From: JAADCS01 sp964473735
GTDB lineage: Bacteria; Hydrothermota; Hydrothermia; LBFQ01
Length of the DNA stretch: 16,037 bases
Direction: 5' to 3'
NCBI GenBank assembly: GCA_964473735.1
Contig: CAYYQD010000033.1
Location: forward strand, 1 to 16,037
Shown here: positions 1-7,334 of the stretch, piece after piece
Position numbering within the stretch: the stretch's first letter is position 1
Layout of the letters: every line of letters starts with the position of its first letter
Notes under the pieces: model-generated
Database searches by the model: none
Told to the model about the DNA's origin: nothing
What the model saw: the letters and a program-made list of their open reading frames with translations, nothing else
Program-made: the position numbers and the translations under genes

Positions 1-1
1 T

Positions 2-700
2 CTAAAACCCCCGTGCCGAGAGTCTGACGTAGGGGACGGCCTGAGCGTCCCTCACTATTCCGGTGTTGTCGTAGGGTCGGTACCCTACGGATAGTGTTAG
101 ATCCCCGTTCTGGTTCCGGAACTCAAGGCCAACGGAGAGGTCAAGGGTGCCGTACACCTTCCTGTAGTTCCGGCTCAGCGCCACGAAGGTGCGCGTGTCA
201 AGAAAGGCACCTATGCCACCCCCGAGGGGTTTTACGAACCTTCTGAAGAACTTCAGGTCCGTACTCCAGTCCGTCCCCATTGACAGGAACTTGTACCTCT
301 CGTCGTAGATGTACTGCCCTATGGAGACCTCAAGGTCTCGCTCCCTGTACGTCAGGCGAAGGGCGTTCCAGTACAGGGGAAGGGTATCAAAACGGTCTAT
401 GTAGTGGTAGCACGTGTGCTCCAGAAGGAGGTAGAGTACCCCTCTTTCAAGCTCCCTGAACCCTCCGAACCACGTGTAGTAGTCCGCGTATATAGGGTCC
501 AGCTGTATGGGGCCGACGTCGTACCCGAACCACACGATAAAATCCCCGGCGAAGACCAGTCCGTACTTCCCCCAACGGAAGGCCCGCATATAGCCGCCGA
601 TGTCAGCGACGGCACTCTTATCCCTGTACCTGTACGAGAACTTGGAGAAGGAGGTCCATGCCTCGTGCTTCATGTATATAAAACCCGTTATCAGGAGCAT
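2..700 (-). CDS. Probable outer-membrane beta-barrel protein, 232 aa, function unknown
   Basis: I do not recognise a named family. The protein is 232 aa and rich in aromatic and alternating polar/hydrophobic stretches separated by short charged turns. It ends in Phe (last residues RLSARGF), a common C-terminal signature of barrel proteins inserted by the BAM complex. It starts with a short hydrophobic stretch (MLLITGFIY) and no charged n-region, so export by a minimal signal peptide is possible but weak. Met10 is an alternative start. The start at 700 is favoured because a TACAAT hexamer on the minus strand ends 6 nt before this ATG, matching the leaderless pattern elsewhere in the window. 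It is transcribed divergently from the DoxX-like gene. A barrel in the outer membrane is inference; a periplasmic beta-rich protein is the alternative. Confidence 0.6.
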   Translation of the reverse strand: MLLITGFIYMKHEAWTSFSKFSYRYRDKSAVADIGGYMRAFRWGKYGLVFAGDFIVWFGYDVGPIQLDPIYADYYTWFGGFRELERGVLYLLLEHTCYHYIDRFDTLPLYWNALRLTYRERDLEVSIGQYIYDERYKFLSMGTDWSTDLKFFRRFVKPLGGGIGAFLDTRTFVALSRNYRKVYGTLDLSVGLEFRNQNGDLTLSVGYRPYDNTGIVRDAQAVPYVRLSARGF

Positions 701-706
701 GCTACT

Positions 707-712
707 ATTGTA
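707..712 (-). promoter_or_regulatory. -10 element for the barrel-protein gene
   Basis: The minus strand reads TACAAT, then six bases (AGTAGC), then ATG at 700-698. No Shine-Dalgarno lies between, so the transcript would begin at or next to the start codon. No good -35 is seen. Confidence 0.6.
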
Positions 713-728
713 GTGCGGATTTCCCCTT

Positions 729-734
729 TAAAAT
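729..734 (+). promoter_or_regulatory. -10 element for the DoxX-like gene
   Basis: TAAAAT, within the octamer TTTAAAAT at 727-734, is followed by six bases (CACGCC) and ATG at 741, which is leaderless geometry. A weak -35-like TTGTAG at 708-713 overlaps the -10 of the divergent gene. Confidence 0.65.
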
Positions 735-740
735 CACGCC

Positions 741-1139
741 ATGAGGTTTAACTGGGAGGATTTTGCCCTTCTGTTCCTGCGGGTCTCCGCGTCCGCTATG
801 ATGATGGTGCACGGCGTTGGCAAACTCGCAGACCCGGGATCCTTCGTCAACTTGATAGAGATGTCTTTAAAGGTGGGCTCACTCTCCGTTCCCTTAGCTT
901 ACGCCTCCATCCTCGCAGAGACCCTGTTCCCCGCTCTGATACTGATGGGGATAATGGTCAGGGTGTCGGCCCTTATTTCGGCCACGAACATGCTTGTAGC
1001 CTTCCTGATATTTCACGTTATGGTGAAGGGGGATCCCTTCTTCGCATGGGAAAAGGCGGCACTCTACGCGGTGGTTTTCCTGTACCTCGCCATAGTGGGG
1101 GGTGGGAGATACACCGTACTCTCTCCTCTCCGGGGGTAA
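741..1139 (+). CDS. DoxX-family membrane protein
   Basis: A small integral membrane protein of 132 aa with about four hydrophobic helices. The pattern LRVSASAMMMVHGVGKL near residues 10-26, followed by a helix containing LAETLFPALILMGI (about 58-72), is typical of the DoxX family. Members are linked to oxidation or quinone/thiosulfate metabolism, but most have no proven reaction, so no specific function is claimed. The start at ATG 741 is fixed by the -10 hexamer 6 nt upstream. Its TAA stop at 1137-1139 forms part of the TAAAAT -10 element of the next gene, so the next transcript begins directly behind it. The gene seems to be a monocistronic unit facing the barrel-protein gene on the other strand. 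Confidence 0.85.
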   Translation: MRFNWEDFALLFLRVSASAMMMVHGVGKLADPGSFVNLIEMSLKVGSLSVPLAYASILAETLFPALILMGIMVRVSALISATNMLVAFLIFHVMVKGDPFFAWEKAALYAVVFLYLAIVGGGRYTVLSPLRG

Positions 1140-1142
1140 AAT
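1137..1142 (+). promoter_or_regulatory. -10 element for the roadblock-like/hemerythrin operon
   Basis: TAAAAT overlaps the doxX-like stop codon. Eight bases (TGAGGCCT) separate it from ATG at 1151. Confidence 0.55.
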
Positions 1143-1150
1143 TGAGGCCT

Positions 1151-1504
1151 ATGATGAGCGTGAGTAGAGAATGGTGGATATTGGTGGATAGGGACGGCCT
1201 GATAATCGCGGGAGAAGGACGTACGAGGGAGGAGCTGGAGTACTTCGCTGCCGTCCTTATGTTCGCGATAGTGGGCCTCAGGAGGGCCATAAAGGACGAG
1301 ATGGACGCCGACATATCCGAAATATCTTTCAAGGTTCCGGAGCGTGGTACCATCTTCCACGTACTTCCCGTAAATAGCTCTCCAGCGATGTTCCTTATAA
1401 CCGCCATGCCCGACGACATGCCCTTAGGTATGGTGCGACTCAAGACCAAGGAGATATACGAGAGGGCCAGAAAGTTCGTCAATAGCCTGAAACCGGGGAG
1501 GTGA
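1151..1504 (+). CDS. Roadblock/LC7-like small protein (tentative)
   Basis: A 117-aa soluble protein. The order of a strand pair (WWILVDRDGLIIAGEG, residues about 8-23), a helix with AAVLMFAIVGLRRA, two more strands (ISEISFKVPERGTIFHVLPV, then FLITAMP) and a final helix after LGMVRLKTKEIYERA resembles the Roadblock/LC7 fold of small-GTPase regulators. The match is by pattern only, so family assignment is tentative. The frame is open upstream to 1046, but that region lies in doxX in another frame; ATG 1151 (with a second ATG at 1154) has a leaderless -10 in front and is the likely start. Its stop TGA at 1502-1504 lies within the GGAGGTGA sequence that serves the hemerythrin gene, so the two are translationally linked. 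No GTPase partner is in the window. Confidence 0.5.
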   Translation: MMSVSREWWILVDRDGLIIAGEGRTREELEYFAAVLMFAIVGLRRAIKDEMDADISEISFKVPERGTIFHVLPVNSSPAMFLITAMPDDMPLGMVRLKTKEIYERARKFVNSLKPGR

Positions 1505-1506
1505 GC

Positions 1507-1962
1507 ATGATAGCGTGGAGCGAGAAGATAGCGACCGGAGTCCCCTCCATAGACCTCCAGCATAAGGTCCTGATAAGGAACTTCAACCTCCTTGAGGAGC
1601 ACATAGAGAAGCGCACCCTGACGCAGGACGAGCTCCACGAGCTCCTTCTGTTCCTTCTGAGGTACGCTGAGTGGCACTTCTCCCGGGAGGAAGAGTGCGC
1701 GGAGGAGCACAGATGTTACATAGCCGAGCTTAATCGGCGGCAGCACGAGTGGTACATAAAACGCTTCACAGATCTCTACGAAGAGTTCAAGAAGGTTGCC
1801 GATTGGACGGAGGATAGGTTGTACGAGTGGGCCACGATGGTGCATAAGGAGTTGAGCGAATGGCTCCTCAAACACGTGATCAGGACCGACAGGCACATAG
1901 GGGTGTGCGCCGGGAAGATCAGTAGGGACGATGTCCCTCCACCGGAGGAGAGTCTAACTTAA
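1507..1962 (+). CDS. Bacteriohemerythrin-like O2-binding protein
   Basis: A 151-aa four-helix hemerythrin domain that would bind a di-iron centre, for O2 storage, delivery or sensing in the cytoplasm. The N-terminus (AWSEKIATGVPSIDLQHK) is the classic bacteriohemerythrin opening. Visible iron ligands are His19, His57, Glu61, His80, His123 and Asp128 (the WLLKHVIRTD motif). The seventh, the first His of the HxxxH pair in helix 3, appears replaced: Asn76 sits four residues before His80. ATG 1507 is chosen because GGAGG at 1497-1501 sits 5 nt ahead; GTG 1501 in the same frame would add two residues. The gene overlaps or abuts the roadblock-like gene and ends the operon. A short acidic/proline tail follows helix 4. 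Whether a full di-iron site forms without the seventh ligand is unknown. Confidence 0.85.
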   Translation: MIAWSEKIATGVPSIDLQHKVLIRNFNLLEEHIEKRTLTQDELHELLLFLLRYAEWHFSREEECAEEHRCYIAELNRRQHEWYIKRFTDLYEEFKKVADWTEDRLYEWATMVHKELSEWLLKHVIRTDRHIGVCAGKISRDDVPPPEESLT

Positions 1963-1968
1963 GGGCAA

Positions 1969-1984
1969 ATCCAACGCATTGGAT
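1969..1984. terminator. Perfect 6-bp hairpin after the hemerythrin gene: terminator or operator
   Basis: ATCCAA-CGCA-TTGGAT begins 7 nt past the hemerythrin stop. There is no T-tract on either side, so a factor-independent terminator is not proven. The palindrome is also centred about 35-40 bp upstream of the next start codon, the position of an operator. Confidence 0.35.
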
Positions 1985-1997
1985 CCCACATCTCCGT

Positions 1998-2003
1998 TAG
2001 AAT
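1998..2003 (+). promoter_or_regulatory. -10 element for the sorted-protein/lipoprotein operon
   Basis: TAGAAT is followed by ten bases (AGCGGGGAGT) and ATG 2014. The gap is the longest of the set, so a leader of a few bases is likely. Confidence 0.45.
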
Positions 2004-2013
2004 AGCGGGGAGT

Positions 2014-3834
2014 ATGTTCTTTATAGCAGCACTTCCGTATTTCAGTGTTAGGGGGCAGACGGCCTACGAGATAAGGCCTCTGGACATAATAACGGACCCG
2101 TACGGCTACAGGGCCGTTACCTCCGACGACACCTCCTCGCTGGCACCCACCTACGCGTGGGTGGATAAGTCCTCGGACCCCTCCACCGTCCACCTCACGA
2201 TGTCCGACGACGATATAGTCGGGCCCTTTGACATCGGCTTCACCTTCCCGTTCTACTGGTACAACGTAACCCAGTTCTACGTACATTCCAACGGAGCCAT
2301 AGGTTTCCGCAGCGGGAACTTCTGGGTACCCCACAGCAACAACGTTCCGAACCCCGCGCAGCCCAACGATCTGGTGGTGGGGTTAGGTGCCGACCTCAAC
2401 CCCGAATGCCCGGGAGGGGACATATACTACTGGACCAACAACACGGACTCCCTGATCGTTACCTTTGAGAACGTTTCCACGTGGTGGAACAACGCCTCGG
2501 GATGCTACGGCTCCCATACCTTCCAGATCATCCTGACGGCCGACGGGAACATCACCATAAACTACGGTCCCCAGACGGGCGGGTACGACTACGGTATAGG
2601 TCAGACGGCCATATCCGTGGGCCTGGAGTCCATCTTAGGGAATCCCGGGATGAGCATATACGAGGACGGAACCCCCGCATCAAGGGAGCCGCGGGACAGC
2701 TTCGCCGTAAGGATCTATCGTCCCGACTCCTCCGACTTTACCGCCATAGATGCCGCCGCGGGGGCCATATTCCCCAACAGAGCCTCCGGCCTTGAGAACT
2801 CCGGGATAGTAATAGCGAGAGACAGGGAGACGAACTTCTATCCCATCGCCCGGGTGATAAACATGGGTACGGATACCCTCTACAACACGGAGGCTATACT
2901 GACCATAAGGCGTAAGTACTCCGGTCTGATCCAGTACAGCGATACGGTCGTGATCCCGGAGATACCCCCCTCATCCTACGCCTCTATAGCCTTTACCAAC
3001 ATAGACTTCTCCACCTTCCCCGAGGACTACTACACGGCCTTCCTGCTCGCAAGGAACCCCGACGATACGTACCGCGCCGACGACACGTCCAAGCTGGAGA
3101 TCCAGATGATAGACTGGGCCGCGGAGGATACCGTGGCGTGGGTGGACCTGCCCACCGTTATGGCCACGCCCCTAAGCACGAGGTGGCTCAGCGCCGGAGG
3201 AGGATGGATGACGAGGTTTGACTTCGGCTATTACCCCTACAGGATAGACACGGTTGTACTCTTGATGGCCGGATGCCCTTCAACCAGCCCCGGATGCGGT
3301 CCCATAAACGCCCCCGTCTTTTTAGCCACCGAGGGCTCCTCCCCCGGTAAAGTGGCCGACACCCTCGGGGCATGGACGGTCACCATAAACCCCGACACCG
3401 CCTTCGTGATCCCCATACCCGTGGGTGTGACGGTAAACGGCCCCGTCCTCTTAGCCTTTCTCCAGACGGACAGCCTCGGCCCCTCCGTGGTGGTGGATAC
3501 GAGCGCTCCTTTCTCCCTCCAGACCTACGAATCCACCAACGGCCTAACGTGGGGACCTTACAGGGACAACCGCAACACGGACTTCGCCTTCTACGTTATC
3601 GGACGCAGCCTGCAGAACACCGACGTGAGCGAGTCCGTGGCCGGAAGGGGCGGTCTGTTTATCACCGAGGACGGGGTTATAACCTTAGGTAGTGTCCGGG
3701 ACGTGGCCGTATACGACCGTAGTGGTCGCAGGCTCTTCTCCGGTAGGGTGGATAGGGTGGTCCTCAAGTCCTATCCGTCCGGTATCTACTTCGTGAAGGT
3801 AGACGGGAGGGTGTTCAAGGTAGTGAAGAGGTGA
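2014..3834 (+). CDS. Large secreted protein with a Por/type IX-like C-terminal sorting domain
   Basis: A 606-aa extracellular or surface protein of unknown activity. A short signal peptide ends near residue 15 (MFFIAALPYFSVRGQ). Residues about 60-215 form a beta-rich module (IGFTFPFYWYNVTQFYVHSN, later FQIILTADGNITINYG) often seen at the head of secreted FCB proteins. Residues about 270-370 look like a CARDB/immunoglobulin-like module (ARVINMGTDTLYNTEAILTI). Another beta-rich stretch follows. The last ~45 residues (VAVYDRSGRRLF, then YPSGIYFVKVDGRVFKVVKR) match the type A sorting tail that targets proteins to the type IX system, although FlgD-like Ig tails look similar. No catalytic motif was found and no secretion machinery is in the window. 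The gene is followed by a lipoprotein whose GTG start overlaps its stop codon, so the two are probably made together. Confidence 0.75.
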   Translation: MFFIAALPYFSVRGQTAYEIRPLDIITDPYGYRAVTSDDTSSLAPTYAWVDKSSDPSTVHLTMSDDDIVGPFDIGFTFPFYWYNVTQFYVHSNGAIGFRSGNFWVPHSNNVPNPAQPNDLVVGLGADLNPECPGGDIYYWTNNTDSLIVTFENVSTWWNNASGCYGSHTFQIILTADGNITINYGPQTGGYDYGIGQTAISVGLESILGNPGMSIYEDGTPASREPRDSFAVRIYRPDSSDFTAIDAAAGAIFPNRASGLENSGIVIARDRETNFYPIARVINMGTDTLYNTEAILTIRRKYSGLIQYSDTVVIPEIPPSSYASIAFTNIDFSTFPEDYYTAFLLARNPDDTYRADDTSKLEIQMIDWAAEDTVAWVDLPTVMATPLSTRWLSAGGGWMTRFDFGYYPYRIDTVVLLMAGCPSTSPGCGPINAPVFLATEGSSPGKVADTLGAWTVTINPDTAFVIPIPVGVTVNGPVLLAFLQTDSLGPSVVVDTSAPFSLQTYESTNGLTWGPYRDNRNTDFAFYVIGRSLQNTDVSESVAGRGGLFITEDGVITLGSVRDVAVYDRSGRRLFSGRVDRVVLKSYPSGIYFVKVDGRVFKVVKR

Positions 3835-4673
3835 AGAGACTACTGGTTCTGGTTGCACTCTTTGGGGCGGGGTGCGAGGAGACGGCCCCGCCCCCTCCCG
3901 TCCCCCCTCTCTACGTCAGCGCCCACCTGGTCGTTGGGGACAGCGTGCAGTACGTCTTTGTGGATAGGCCCCGTAGCCCCGAGGAGCCTCGCGGTAAGGG
4001 GTTGAACGACGCCAGAGTGTTGATCTCCGATGGGGACACCACCTACACCTTCTCGCCCGTATTCACGGCCGTAAGGGTCCTGAACTTCGGAGATACGACG
4101 GTCAAGGAGGACAGCGTCTGGCTTTACGTATCTCACTTTACCCCCAGACCCCTGACCACCTACACCCTCACGGTGACCCGGGGAAGGGACACGGCCCGGG
4201 GGACTACGACTACCCCGGACACCTTCTCCTTCCTTCTGGTGCGCTTTAACCCCTCCGACTCCTCCTTCTCCGTAATACTGCCGGGGGATACGGTCTTCCT
4301 GCCGGAGGATTCCACTGCCATGGCCGTCTGGACGTCGGTGAAGGGAGCAGTTTTCTACTACGCCTTCATCTACAACTACGATAAGAGGGACAGCCTAACC
4401 CTGTACCGCCCTCCGAGGTACCTCTTCCTATCCCTTCCGGACTCCAGCCTGGTCCCCGGAGTTCCGGACAGCCTGCGGGCCTTCCCGCCGTTCGCCTTTT
4501 ACGAGTCTCCCGCCTTCGCTTGGGGAAGTGGCAATTACGCCGTAAAGGTCTGGGCACTGAACGAGGATAGGTACAGGTGGGGGGTATTGGACGAGGGGAA
4601 CCTTGAGAACGCCGAGGGTTTCTTCGCCGCCGTTTCTCAAAGTTCGGTTATCGTTCCCCTGGTAAAGCACTGA
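3831..4673 (+). CDS. DUF4249-like envelope lipoprotein
   Basis: A 280-aa lipoprotein. The N-terminus MKRLLVLVALFGAGC is a conventional lipoprotein signal with Cys15 as the probable acylated residue, followed by a proline-rich tether (PPPPVPP). The body resembles DUF4249 proteins of Bacteroidota: an early strand region (LYVSAHLVVGDSVQYVFVDR), a GLNDARVLISDGDTTYTF segment, TYTLTVTRGRDTARGTTTTP around residues 105-125, and a closing pattern GNLENAEGFFAAVS. The similarity is by pattern and moderate; the family's function is unknown. The start is GTG 3831, giving a GTGA overlap with the stop of the sorted protein. Co-expression with that protein suggests a shared role at the cell surface. Confidence 0.7.
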   Translation: MKRLLVLVALFGAGCEETAPPPPVPPLYVSAHLVVGDSVQYVFVDRPRSPEEPRGKGLNDARVLISDGDTTYTFSPVFTAVRVLNFGDTTVKEDSVWLYVSHFTPRPLTTYTLTVTRGRDTARGTTTTPDTFSFLLVRFNPSDSSFSVILPGDTVFLPEDSTAMAVWTSVKGAVFYYAFIYNYDKRDSLTLYRPPRYLFLSLPDSSLVPGVPDSLRAFPPFAFYESPAFAWGSGNYAVKVWALNEDRYRWGVLDEGNLENAEGFFAAVSQSSVIVPLVKH

Positions 4674-4684
4674 TACTTCGCAGG

Positions 4685-4690
4685 TAGAAT
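4685..4690 (+). promoter_or_regulatory. -10 element for the PNPOx-MenA fusion gene
   Basis: TAGAAT is followed by TGCCGGCA (8 nt) and ATG 4699. The in-frame TTG at 4690 overlaps the hexamer and is therefore not the start. Confidence 0.6.
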
Positions 4691-4698
4691 TGCCGGCA

Positions 4699-6069
4699 AT
4701 GATGGACCTGCGGGAGAAGCTTCGGAGGTTTGTCAGGATCCTCGCCAAGAACAACACCGTAACCCTCACCACGAGGGATTCTCAAGGTAAGGTATGGTCC
4801 GCCAAGGTCTTCTACGCGGACCGGGACGGCTACATTTACGTCATCCTTGAGGACTCGGGACACACCCTGAGGAACATCAGGGAGAACCCGGAGGTCTTCT
4901 TCGTAATAGAGAACGGAAGTCCGGAGAGTTTCCTTCAGGGAGAAGGGAGGGCGGAGGTCTTAGGTCCCACTCACGCTCACCCCGAAGAGAGGTCCCTGAT
5001 AACCGCCCGGAACTTCCCCATAGTACCCTTCCTGAAGGCCAACCCTAACACCACGGTCGTGCGTATCCGTCCCACCCGGGTGTTCGTTACGGACATGAGC
5101 GAGGGTATCCTGCCGCGCTTTGAGATAGACCTAAGCAACGGAGCCCTGTCCCTACTGAAGGAGGTGTATCCACGACCCTCCAAGCTGTCCCTTTACGTCA
5201 GGGCAACCCGTCCGTGGGTCATCTACGCTACGATCTCGGCCGTGATAGTGGGCACCCTACTGGCGGGGCGCTTTGATCCCGTAAAGTTCTTCCTGACCCT
5301 GATAGGGGCCGCCCTCGTTCATCTGGCCGTCAACGCCAGCTCCGACCTCTTTGACTACCTCAAGGGGGCCGACAGGTGGGATACCTTAGGCTCCAGCCGG
5401 GTGTTGGTGGACGGCCTCCTGAAGCCCCGTGAGGTGCTTCTGCTCTCCTTAGTGCTCTACGCCTTAGCCCTCTTAACCGGCCTCGCCCTCTGGTACCTCA
5501 TGGGGTACGACGTGCGCCTCCTGTACCTGATAGGGGCCGGATTCGTCTTAGGATTCTTCTACGCCTTCGTGCCCGTAGGTTGGAAGTACTTGGCCCTGGG
5601 GGACGTGGCCGTCTTCTTAGCGTGGTCCCTCATATCCGTGGGGGCCTACTTCGTTCAGACCGGCCAGCTTAGCTGGAAGCCCTTCTTGGGCTTCGCCCCC
5701 GTCTCCCTCCTGATAGTGGCCATACTTCAGGGGAACAACATGAGGGACATAGCAGACGACGTCAGGAGTGGGTACCGCACCTTCGCGGCCCTCATAGGTC
5801 CTGAGCTCTCAAGGTACTACTACGCCCTCCTCGTCTCCGGGGCCTACGTTCTCCTTCTGCTCCTGGTATTCCTTCGTATTCTAACACCGTGGGCTCTCCT
5901 CTCCCTATTGACCCTTCCCGAGGCCATACGTCTGATAAGGTGGGCCTTTCGCCCCAATTACCTTCAGGCGGGCATGCTGGACCTATACACCGCCCAGCTC
6001 CAGACCAAGTTCGCCAACGCCATGATAGCCGGCCTCCTGATAGACCTGCTCGGCCGTTACCTCCACTGA
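4699..6069 (+). CDS. Fusion of a PNPOx-like flavin-binding domain with a MenA/UbiA-type prenyltransferase
   Basis: A 456-aa two-domain membrane protein. Residues about 1-150 are a PNPOx-like split barrel (VTLTTRDSQGKVWSAKVFYA; VIENGSPESFLQGEGRAEVL), a fold that usually binds FMN or a related cofactor. Residues about 165-456 are a polytopic UbiA-family prenyltransferase. The first Asp motif is Asn212-xxx-Asp216-xx-Asp219 followed by YLKGAD. The second is NNMRDIADD with Asp350, Asp353 and Asp354, then GYRTFA. Both match 1,4-dihydroxy-2-naphthoate prenyltransferase (MenA, menaquinone pathway) better than heme or ubiquinone enzymes. The hydrophobic part supports about eight to nine membrane helices. 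The substrate is inferred; no other men gene is present. The reading frame is continuous, with no sign of a frameshift joining separate genes. The start is ATG 4699 (second ATG at 4702), set by the -10 hexamer. Confidence 0.8.
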   Translation: MMDLREKLRRFVRILAKNNTVTLTTRDSQGKVWSAKVFYADRDGYIYVILEDSGHTLRNIRENPEVFFVIENGSPESFLQGEGRAEVLGPTHAHPEERSLITARNFPIVPFLKANPNTTVVRIRPTRVFVTDMSEGILPRFEIDLSNGALSLLKEVYPRPSKLSLYVRATRPWVIYATISAVIVGTLLAGRFDPVKFFLTLIGAALVHLAVNASSDLFDYLKGADRWDTLGSSRVLVDGLLKPREVLLLSLVLYALALLTGLALWYLMGYDVRLLYLIGAGFVLGFFYAFVPVGWKYLALGDVAVFLAWSLISVGAYFVQTGQLSWKPFLGFAPVSLLIVAILQGNNMRDIADDVRSGYRTFAALIGPELSRYYYALLVSGAYVLLLLLVFLRILTPWALLSLLTLPEAIRLIRWAFRPNYLQAGMLDLYTAQLQTKFANAMIAGLLIDLLGRYLH

Positions 6070-6104
6070 TACTGAAGATAACCGGAGTGGCGCCCTTTCA
6101 ACGG

Positions 6105-6110
6105 TATAAT
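6105..6110 (+). promoter_or_regulatory. -10 element for the ytxH-gap-LVIVD-rsmA operon
   Basis: A perfect TATAAT is followed by eight bases (ACCCCCTT) and ATG 6119. The intervening bases lack purine-rich Shine-Dalgarno sequence. Confidence 0.7.
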
Positions 6111-6118
6111 ACCCCCTT

Positions 6119-6337
6119 ATGCGGAATGAGAAGGTTATAGTTTCCTTTGTGGTAGGTGTGGTGGTGGGGGCACTCGCCACACTGCTCCTTACCCCTTACA
6201 CCGGAGACGAGGTAAGGGAAAGGCTCAAGGAGGAGTCGGACAGGATTCTGGACAGGCTCGTGGACTCCGTTGGGAGGTTTGAGGAGTTAAAGGAGCGCCT
6301 TGAAGAGGAAGCTTTAGACATAGAGGAGGAGCTGTAA
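6119..6337 (+). CDS. YtxH-like small membrane-anchored protein
   Basis: A 72-aa protein with one N-terminal membrane helix (about residues 5-25, IVSFVVGVVVGALATLLLTP), the YTGDEVRERL motif that follows the helix in YtxH proteins, and a charged, probably coiled-coil tail ending in acidic residues. YtxH-type proteins are widespread and stress-linked in some bacteria, but have no defined reaction. It opens a four-gene operon; gap starts 1 nt after its stop codon. The GGAGGAG at 6325-6331, inside the last codons of this gene, is the ribosome-binding site for gap. The start is certain because of the perfect TATAAT 8 nt ahead. Confidence 0.75.
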   Translation: MRNEKVIVSFVVGVVVGALATLLLTPYTGDEVRERLKEESDRILDRLVDSVGRFEELKERLEEEALDIEEEL

Positions 6338-6338
6338 G

Positions 6339-7334
6339 ATGAGAATAGCCATAAACGGATTCGGCAGGATAGGTAGGCAGGTCTTTAAGATAGCCCACGA
6401 GAGGGGCCTTGACGTGGCCTACGTGAACGACCTCGCGGACGCCGAAACCCTCGCTCACCTCCTGAAGTACGATTCCACTTACGGCAGGTACGACCGCTCC
6501 GTTGAGGTCAGGGGAGACAGCATATTCGTGGATGGTAAGGAGATAAAGGTCCTCTCCGTACCGGACCCCTCCGAGTTCCGTTGGGGTGAATGGGGGGTAG
6601 AACTCGTCGTGGAGGCCACGGGTAGGTTCCGCCACTACGACAAGGCTTACAGGCACGTAGAGGCCGGTGCCAAGTGGGTGATAATAACTGCCCCGGCCAA
6701 AGATAGAGCGGACGTGACCGTAGTCTTCGGTGCCAACCACACCTCCATAGACAGGGAAAAGCACAGGGTAATATCCGCCGCCTCCTGTACCACCAACGCC
6801 TTCGCCCTCATGATAAAGGTCCTGAGGGAGAGGTTCGGCCTGAAGTACGGACTGATGAGCACCGTCCACGGCTACACCAACGACCAGCGACTTCTGGACG
6901 CCCCCCACAAGAACCTCCGCAGGGCCCGGGCCGCGGCTTTAAGCATCGTCCCGACCACGACGGGGGCCGCCAAGACCATATACGAGATCTATCCGGACCT
7001 TAAGGGTAAGTTAGACGCCGTAGCCTTAAGGGTACCCGTTCCCGTACCCTCCATAGTGGATTTCACGGTTGAGTTAGAGAAAGATGCTACGGTTGAAGAG
7101 ATCCACGCGGCGTACGAGGAGGCCGCCAGCGGAGAGCTTAAGGGACTGCTCGGCATCACCTACGAAGAGCTCGTCTCCGTGGATTTCAAGGGGGAGAGTC
7201 GCACCGTCGTCATAGACGCCCCCCTCACCCGTAACGTAAAGGGCACCAACATGTTCAAGCTCTTCGGATGGTACGACAACGAGTGGGGATACTCCAACCG
7301 TGTAGTTGATATCGTTGAGTACATGAAAGGATGA
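6339..7334 (+). CDS. gap: Glyceraldehyde-3-phosphate dehydrogenase, type I
   Basis: The protein is 331 aa, the usual length. It catalyses the phosphorylating oxidation of glyceraldehyde 3-phosphate to 1,3-bisphosphoglycerate in glycolysis and gluconeogenesis. The Rossmann opening is INGFGRIGR (residues 5-13). VNDL, with Asp31, points to NAD rather than NADP. The catalytic Cys150 lies in SAASCTTNA and the catalytic base His177 in STVHGYT. The C-terminal WYDNEWGYSNRVVD is intact. No key residue is missing. It is not next to pgk or tpi, which is common elsewhere; instead it sits between a YtxH-like gene and a secreted propeller gene, overlapping the latter by ATGA. The start ATG 6339 has a strong GGAGGAG 7 nt ahead, so it is translated by the standard Shine-Dalgarno route within the operon. 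Confidence 0.97.
   Translation: MRIAINGFGRIGRQVFKIAHERGLDVAYVNDLADAETLAHLLKYDSTYGRYDRSVEVRGDSIFVDGKEIKVLSVPDPSEFRWGEWGVELVVEATGRFRHYDKAYRHVEAGAKWVIITAPAKDRADVTVVFGANHTSIDREKHRVISAASCTTNAFALMIKVLRERFGLKYGLMSTVHGYTNDQRLLDAPHKNLRRARAAALSIVPTTTGAAKTIYEIYPDLKGKLDAVALRVPVPVPSIVDFTVELEKDATVEEIHAAYEEAASGELKGLLGITYEELVSVDFKGESRTVVIDAPLTRNVKGTNMFKLFGWYDNEWGYSNRVVDIVEYMKG

Noticed and set aside
1046..1150. N-terminal extension of the roadblock-like frame
   Set aside because: It overlaps doxX in another frame; ATG 1151 has a -10 hexamer at leaderless distance.
1018..1896. 292-codon minus-strand frame
   Set aside because: It runs opposite doxX, the roadblock-like gene and hemerythrin; composition is typical of an antisense shadow and it has no promoter or family resemblance.
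2014..4673. A complete type IX or other novel secretion system
   Set aside because: Only cargo-like sorting tails are visible; no Por/Gld machinery genes occur in the window.
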